Of a stretch of DNA of 64,000 nucleotides, positions 58,009 to 64,000 are shown piece by piece. The DNA comes from Theobroma cacao. Its lineage: Eukaryota; Streptophyta; Magnoliopsida; Malvales; Malvaceae. The stretch spans positions 4,058,210-4,122,209 of the forward strand of contig NC_030852.1 in assembly GCF_000208745.1 (NCBI RefSeq). Direction: 5' to 3'. How positions within the stretch are numbered: position 1 is the first letter of the stretch; the number at the start of each line of letters is the position of its first letter. The translations under genes were made by a program, and so were the position numbers. The notes beneath the pieces were generated by a model, which had not been told where the DNA came from, ran no database searches, and saw only the letters and a program-made list of their open reading frames with translations.

Positions 58009-59126
58009 ATGGTGACCACGCAGAGTGCATCAGAGGAACATCAAAGGATTAATGAGCTAGAGGCAGCGATGGCTGTAATAAAAGCTTAGATGTATCGTGT
58101 GAACGAAGAGATGAAATTGAGACAATCCAGTAGGAACTGTCTGAGGTGATTAATACCCTGAGTGATAAGACCAAGGATGCATTGAGTACTCTCCGAGGCG
58201 AGATTGGAGAATTGAAAGCTCAGGTAAATCTTTTGGTTATTACTACAGGGATTGCTAGTGGAAGTTTAAAAGATAGAGGGAAAAGGGCTAAAGTGTTAGA
58301 ACTCAAGCGATATAAAAGGGTCCAAGATGCTAAAGAGTTGGAGAACTTCTTTTTTGATATGGGATAATATTTTTGAGCTGTGCGCATGAAGTTGGAGGAG
58401 GACAAAGTGGCGATGGCTTCAAGGTATCTTGTTGGGGAAGCAAAGTTGTGGTGGCATTCCAAATTTATCGATGGTAAGTGTCATATCAACACTTGGATAG
58501 ACCTAAAGTAGGAATTGAAGAACCAATTTTTTCTTGAGAATGTTGAATATATGGCGTGACGAAAGTTAATGGAGTTCTCACAAATAGAATTAGTGCAAGA
58601 GTTCGAGAGAAACTTTGCTATTTTAATACTAGATATCAAGGATATTATTGAAAAAGATATATTATTTTATTTCCTTGAGGGTTTTAAACCATAAGCAAGG
58701 ACAGAGTTACAGCGACAAAACGTACAAGTTGTGACTTCAACAATGGAGGCTGTTGAGCGCCTTACTGATTATAGTAAAAACTCTAACAAAAGAAAAGACC
58801 CTCCATTTGAGACCAGTAGCTCTAGCTCAAACAGTGGGACAAAAGTTTTGAGAGTAAATAGACCTTCAAGTAGAAGAGGTGATAGAATACCACTTGCTAG
58901 AGATTTACCCCAACTGAGAACAAACAAGCCATGGAACTTCAAGCCACCACCACCGATATCCTGTTTTCTATGTAAGGAACCTCATCGAGTATCTAACTGT
59001 CCTCATTGAGCAACTCTCAGTACGATATGTATTGCTAATGTTGAGACACCTCCACCCCACACCACAATCGAAAAAGCCGAGGAAGAGCCAACACGAATGG
59101 GTTCTATTCGTTTCCTTAGCGTCTGA
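58009..59126 (+). pseudogene. gag: gag of Gypsy element G
   Basis: ATG at 58009 (MVTTQSASEEHQ). Coiled-coil start, LRGEIGELKAQVNLL, then the Retrotrans_gag domain (DAKELENFFFDMG, LVGEAKLWWHSKF, QEFERNF), and a zinc knuckle C-x2-C-x4-H-x4-C (CFLCKEPHRVSNC) near 58965-59005, ending at TGA 59124-59126. In-frame stops near 58088, 58365, 58510, 58556, 58692 and 59007 and a shift near 58140 break it. It resembles plant chromovirus-type Gypsy gags. No protease, RT or second LTR follows: G is cut off after gag. Confidence 0.8.
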
Positions 59127-59239
59127 CATCGTTTTCATATATTCCCTCTTAACATCATTTTAGAACATTGTGCAGGGTTAAATTTATCAGCTTAACAATT
59201 GTTACATATCTCCACCTTTGAAATCAATCATAGAAAATA

Positions 59240-61330
59240 TATTTAACATTCTATCAATGTATATATACTAAGATAGTCCAACAAGTGATGAGATCTATCT
59301 TCATAGATTTCAATCCTCAACATATATGATACACCCTCAAGATCTTTTATGTCAAACTGCTTAGACATAACTAGCAAGCAATATATCATCAATATACACA
59401 ATAAGAAAGATAAACTTGCTCCCATTGATTTTGAGATATATGAATTACTCTAATTTCTTCTCAACAAAACTAAAGGAGGTGATAACTTCATCAAGTTTTG
59501 AGATACTACTAGTGAAAGACTTGTTTAAACTTATAAATAGACTTTTGAGTCTGCATATAAGATCATTTTAACCATCCTTTTAAATCCTTCATATTGCGAC
59601 GTATAGACCTTTTCAACAAGATTCTCATTTTGAAAGATAGTCTTAACATCCATATGGTGTAATTCTAAACTATAATGAGGTATCAGTGCCATAACCACTT
59701 TAAACAATATCCTTTTAGGATTCAACAAAAAAAAGTTTTATTATAATTAATACCTTTCTTTGAGTAAAACCCTTAGCAATCAATTTGACTTTAAACTTCT
59801 CAATCTACTTTTTGGAATCTTTCTTGGTCATGTACAGTCATTTACAATTAAAGGGTTTGCAACCTTAGGTAGCTTAACAAGCTCCCATACACCATTGTGT
59901 AACATAAATTGAATCTTATACTTTATTGCATCTCACCACAAATCTCATTTAATAGTAGAAATAACTTCTAAAAAAGTTCTTGGATCAACTACATGACCAA
60001 TATCACAATCAAAATCTTAAAGATAGAATTCATAAATGTCTAAGGAAGAAGCATGCTTCCTTATTCTTGTGGATTTTCTTTTGTGGTACTTGTTCAACAA
60101 CATTATAATGTTGAGAGACCTTATTAGGAACTAGTTAAATTTATTCTTGTTTCCCAATTGGTGTATGTGTCATATTGTCCTTTTGTATAGGTATAAGAAT
60201 TCTTAAGTTTGAGTAAGCTCTCCTTCATCTCTAACATGACTAATATTAATCATATGTAATTTTAAAAACTCAATTATTTTTGTCTTAACAATTTACCACC
60301 TCTACTTAAGCAATAAAATTTATAACCCATGTAATGATCTAGGTTTCCAATGAAATAACAATGAGTGGAATGATGTATCTTAGTTGCAATGGATTATAAA
60401 AGTGCACTTTTAATGGACATTCTTAAACACATAAGTGATTTAGACTTGGTTTCCATCAGGTTTAAAGCTAAAAAATTTTAGGTATATTGATTTGGTAGGG
60501 ATTCTATTGAAGATATATAAATATGTTTTAATTGCTTTTCTCTACAAAAATTCTAGCAAATTAGTCTCGCTCAACGTAGTCTTTCATATCTTTTAGGACG
60601 CAATTCCACCTTTCAGTCACACCATTTTGTTCAAGACTACCAAACATAATGTATTTGGACATTATTTCACAACTTTCTAAATATTTAGCAAATGGACCTT
60701 TTTGATGCCTTGTTGCATCATGTCTACCATAATACTCAAAACCTTTATAGACTTGACAAATTTAATGATTTTTTCAACTTTAGTCTTAAAGATCTTATAT
60801 TTGTTAAGAATTTTAGACTTTTCTTTAATTAGAAACATATAACCATATCGAGAAAAATTATCAATAAATGTCACAAAATATTCACGATTACAAGTACGTG
60901 TGTATGATCCATTTATGTCAACGTAAATGAGTTCTAATAAATCAAAATTTCAAGTTGATCTCTTTTCCTTTACCTTGGTCATCTTACTTTTATAATAGTC
61001 AATGCATGTCTCAAAGTCATCATAAATAAATATATGTAAGATGTTATCCTTTAATAACCCTTCTATAATTTCTTTGGAAATATAGCTAAGTCTTCTATAC
61101 CACAATAAGGAAGATGTTTCGTTTATACAAGTTCTTTTAGAAACTCTTATATAAAGTGGCATAAATATTAGCAAGAGTTAAACACAATCTATCTAATTCA
61201 CAAGTTAAAGAACACAAGTCAATAGCTTTTGAATTATTAATTATCTTAATAATTGAATCCTTTATTTTAAAACTTAACCAACTATATCTAACAAAGAAAT
61301 TGAAACTAAATTTAAACAAACTATTCCTAC
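59240..61330 (-). pseudogene. Decayed Copia pol relic
   Basis: Order on the minus strand: pre-integrase (SSLLWYRRLSYISKE and ETCIDYYKSKMTK, 60950-61174; second zinc Cys lost), integrase start (MTFIDNFSRYGYMFLIKEKS, 60677-60874), RT start (VKLIAKGFTQRK, near 59760-59830), RT middle (LELHHMDVKTIFQNENL, 59531-59728), RT end (GASLSFLLC..., with the YVDD region decayed, 59243-59425). RNase H, gag and LTRs are not seen. A different lineage from A, C, E and F: the FIDDFSRYGY and KDSKG wording points to a Tnt1/Ale-like Copia group (inference). Confidence 0.75.
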
Positions 61331-61907
61331 AAAATCGACTTTTACTTTTTGCTTATCAATCTCTTCATGTCCACACTTCTTTAGCCATATCTTTTATTTG
61401 AGACAATTTTGTTTTTTATTTTTTTTCAAAAGAAACACTAATGTTTCTTCTTGATGACAACTTTAAGATCTCTTTCATTGATAAACTAACCAAACTTTTT
61501 CCTTTTATCTTGAACTTTTTTAAAAGCATTAAATTTAGTGGATCATCTTAATAATGTACTTTGTAACTCTTTTTATCTCATCATAACTCATGGAATAATT
61601 AAAGTTCTTATAGAAAAGTACCAATTTTAACATTTAATGATACCATATACCTTGGTGCATCCATAGCAAAAACAAATATTTTAATAATTGAAAAATAAGG
61701 CTAGTGAAAAAACAAAGTAAAAAACTTCCAACTTAAAAGCCCAAAAAGAAGCCACTTTGAGATGAGGACTTGATTGTCGATATGTTGCTTTTCTACCTTA
61801 CTTTGGTGCCTTTCTCTACTCCTTTCATGTTATTCTTTCGACTCTTTGTTCACTTGATCGACCTCTTTTCTTTTGTATTTGTCTTGTAAGTCTTTGGATA
61901 AAAACTT
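61331..61907. other. No clear feature
   Basis: AT-rich; may include more of the Copia relic. A TGGTATCATT string on the minus strand near 61650 vaguely resembles a primer site but has no LTR next to it. Confidence 0.4.
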
Positions 61908-63195
61908 GGTTAAAGTACACATTTAGTCCCTATACTTAAGCGTTTTCTTCAATTTAGTTCTTTTGCTCAAAATCGCGACAATTAAATCCATTAGTTTTAA
62001 GAATTGCTTCAATTTAGTCTCTCTAATATTCTTCATCCAAATTGACCGTTATGGTATTAACATCAACACTGATGTGGCACCAGATGCTGATGTCACATGT
62101 GAGGTGATTTCGAGTTGTTGACATGGCACTGTCATGTTAGCTTGACATGCTGATGTGGTAATGCCACATCACTATTTTATTCTTTTCATTCTTTTCTCCA
62201 AAAGAATATGCACTTGTTGAGGTTTGAACCAAGGATTTCTAGCAAGCACACCAAGGTCTTTTGCTTGTGTTTCTTGTCTTCTTTTCTTTTATCTTTTTCT
62301 TTCTCATTTTTCTTTTTTTCTCCAAAACTGTCATTTTGATGTTTTTTTACACTATCAAAAACCCTAGCTATAAAGCTTCTTTTTCTATTTGTTCCTTCCC
62401 CTTTATCTTTATTTACCCCCCCTTTGTTTTCTTTCTCTCTTCTCACCTTCTCTCTTCAAGACTAGCCACCATTGGCCATTGTCGTAGGCCACTGGTCGTC
62501 AGCAATTGGTCATCGATTTTCGGTCATTAGTCTTTTAAAGGAAAAGGTGAGAGGAAAGAGAGAGAAAAAAAGAGGAGATAAAGAAAGATAGGGGAATGAC
62601 AACTAGTGACTGATGACAATGATCGGCAATCAAAAAGAAAAAAAAAAAGAGGAAGTAAAGATAGAGAGGAAGGAAAATAATGAGAAAAACATCCTTTGAT
62701 AACTAGAGTTTTTAAGAATGTAAGGAATGTTTAAAATAACGTAGTTTTGAAGAAAGGAAAAAAAATAAGAAAGAAAAAGAGGGAAGAAAAGAAGAAAAGA
62801 AACAATTCCAAGAAATAATTAGAAACAGGGGGCTTAAGTATGGTGGTAAGGATTTTAATGTGCTTGTTAGAGGTTTTTGTTCGAATCTTAACAAGTGCAC
62901 ATTCTTTTGGAGGATTAAGGGACTAATGGAGAAAAAAAGAAAAAGAAGAAGAAATAATCCGTGCCACGTGGCATTGCAAGTGAAAAAGAAATAATCTATG
63001 CCATGTGGCATCGCACATTCTTTCGAAGGGACTAATGGAGAAAGGAAGGAAGAGAAGAAGAAATAATCCGTGCCACGTAGCATTGCAAGAGAAGAAGAAA
63101 TAATTTATCCCACGTGGCAGCTGTCGTGATTTTGGGTAGAAGAATTAAATTAAAAAAAAACCCTAAATATAAAGACAAAATGGGTACTAAAAAAT
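61908..63195. mobile_element. Foldback element with arms of about 500 bp
   Basis: The left arm (from TTAAAGTACACATTTAGTCCC) pairs with the reverse complement of the right end (TTTAGTACCCATTTTGTC...). Both then carry a CAAAATC(G/A)CGACA block (61970 and 63120-63137), a TCCAAAAGAATRTGCACTTGTT block (62198 and 62890-62912) and a CCAAAACT...CAAAAACCCTAG-like block (62320 and 62700-62745). The loop is near 62550. No transposase ORF. The 'noncoding long-TIR' form suggests a Mutator-type or foldback MITE. I could not define the target duplication. Most short ORFs in it are low-complexity. Confidence 0.7.
62896..63120. repeat. Tandem duplication with CACGTG cores in the right arm
   Basis: A unit running from GCACATTCTTT through GGGACTAATGGAG and GAAGAAATAATCCGTGCCACGT to GGCATTGCAAG occurs twice about 117 bp apart, with a third partial unit. 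CACGTG (G-box) is intact at 62965-62970 and 63111-63116 and altered in between. Confidence 0.75.
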
Positions 63196-63519
63196 TATAT
63201 AAACATTGAAATATATACAAAAAACCATGCTAAAAGTAAGAAAATGATTATAATATTTTGGATAATTTTGATAATGTCATTTGAATATATTAACTAATGA
63301 AGAATACCCGTACTACAGAAAACAAATATAAAATTCCATTCAACTCCCTCATTATAAAACCCTAAACTTAAGATTGAATTTATTACTTAAATAAGAAATA
63401 GATTTGTTTTCATAAATCTTATCTTGTCTTATTTTATACCTTTAAAAGGAAAAAAATTTTCAATGATTTCGATAAGATGCTCGATCGTATAAATTTCTCC
63501 ATCAACACGTTATGTTCTT
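63196..63519. other. AT-rich upstream region of the edge gene
   Basis: No ORF. One telobox-like AAACCCTAA at 63357-63365. Confidence 0.45.
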
Positions 63520-63525
63520 TGGGCC
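63520..63525 (+). promoter_or_regulatory. Site II element TGGGCC
   Basis: TGGGCC about 400 bp upstream of the start codon. TGGGCY elements bind TCP factors and mark promoters of ribosomal-protein and other growth genes in plants. Confidence 0.5.
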
Positions 63526-63792
63526 AACGCACAGAGGCAAAAGTTTCGGGGTCAAAACGCAATCTTTAATACCTCCCCTTTAGTCAAACTTTAACACAAT
63601 CCAATACCATTCCAAAACTTGGGTGCCAAATTTCAGTTGGTTTGTGCTTCATTCCTTTCCTATAATTTTTTAATCTTTATTACTAAACCAGCTTAATGAA
63701 CCGGATGACTGTGAGATGGGAAACCGGGTTTGCTTGGGGGCCAAGGACACCACCGCGGTGCCACGCCAAAAACGCGAAACGACAGCATCACT

Positions 63793-63801
63793 TTTATATA
63801 A
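63793..63801 (+). promoter_or_regulatory. TATA box of the edge gene
   Basis: TTTATATAA, about 125 bp before the ATG, preceding the telobox by about 80 bp. The transcription start would lie near 63825-63835. Confidence 0.55.
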
Positions 63802-63879
63802 CCAAACATTCATTTCTTGTATCATCTTACGCTAAAAGCGGCTTTCCAGAGCTACGCCTCTCATTTCCATTTGCCACAA

Positions 63880-63888
63880 AAACCCTAG
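63880..63888 (+). promoter_or_regulatory. Telobox AAACCCTAG
   Basis: AAACCCTAG within the presumed 5' UTR, 36 bp before the ATG. The pairing of telobox and TGGGCC is typical of plant ribosomal-protein genes. Confidence 0.6.
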
Positions 63889-63923
63889 CGTCCGCACAGA
63901 TTCCTCGTTTGCTCTCGGCACCC

Positions 63924-63927
63924 ATGG
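63924..63927 (+). CDS. First coding exon (ATG-G) of a host gene cut by the window edge
   Basis: CACCC-ATG-G followed directly by GTAAGT, a consensus 5' splice site, so the first coding exon would be only ATGG and the intron starts at 63928. Many plant ribosomal-protein and translation genes have an intron right after ATG(G). Together with the upstream TATA box, telobox and TGGGCC element, and the rise in G+C after 63680, this is the only convincing host gene in the window. The product cannot be known because the next exon is outside. If the splice is not used, translation would run MGKSLHVLFLL and reach a TGA at 63966. Confidence 0.55.
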
Positions 63928-64000
63928 GTAAGTCTCTGCATGTTCTTTTCCTCTTGTCGAAATTTTGACTTTCTGGTTCGCTCTTTATTCTTACGCTCGG

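Noticed and set aside
62261..62530. Phe/Ser-rich ORF in the foldback element
   Set aside because: Translation of a T/C-rich tract in one arm; the mirror ORF at 62712-63083 has the same composition.
63696..63968. 90-codon ORF covering the promoter and ATG of the edge gene
   Set aside because: It spans the TATA box and the presumed 5' UTR and reads through the splice donor; more likely upstream sequence than coding.

Overview
This window looks like a repeat-dominated stretch of an angiosperm, probably eudicot, nuclear genome. It is AT-rich, every long coding trace belongs to a plant LTR retrotransposon, and the only sign of a host gene is a promoter and first exon at the extreme right edge. 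No bacterial-type operon, rRNA, tRNA or CRISPR array was seen. I did not identify the species.

Layout from left to right. 1-781 is the end of a Ty3/Gypsy LTR carrying a tandem repeat. 800-1890 is an eroded LTR related to element D. 2223-3131 is a probable MITE. 3514-37205 is an old, minus-strand, Sirevirus-like Ty1/Copia element (C) that served as a landing pad. It contains two about 1.44 kb solo-LTR-like repeats (R1, R2), a complete younger Sirevirus-like element A (8606-18794), and a gag-only Copia element D (23592-35129), which itself holds a 3.3 kb Gypsy solo LTR (26628-29961). From about 37206 a plus-strand Gypsy element (G) begins. Its 5' LTR is split by Sirevirus-like element F (37669-57852), and the 5' LTR of F is in turn split by a sister element E (38471-48265). 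The gag of G follows F, then a decayed minus-strand Copia relic (59240-61330) and a long foldback element (61908-63195). The last 500 bp hold a TGGGCC site, a TATA box, a telobox and an ATG-G|GTAAGT exon/intron junction, the layout typical of plant ribosomal-protein-like housekeeping genes.

The insertion order can be read from target-site duplications (TSDs): A in C (TAACA/TAATG), D in C (CTTCT/CTTTT), solo LTR in D (TCTCA twice), F in G (ATTAT twice), E in F (ACTCT twice). Removing E rejoins a 1191-bp LTR in F, the same length as its intact partner.

The four Sirevirus-like copies (A, C, E, F) share one plan: LTR, tRNA-Met-type primer site, gag with two zinc knuckles, an in-frame stop, protease-integrase-RT-RNase H, a spacer of about 400 bp, an extra ORF of about 640 codons, an A+G polypurine tract, LTR. 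All copies are broken by stops and frameshifts.

The least ordinary signals are three: the extra ORF present in all four copies; pairs of palindromes set 20 bp centre to centre in the LTRs and again in the spacer before the extra ORF, keeping pitch and symmetry while their core sequence changes between lineages; and the stop codon kept at the same place between gag and protease.
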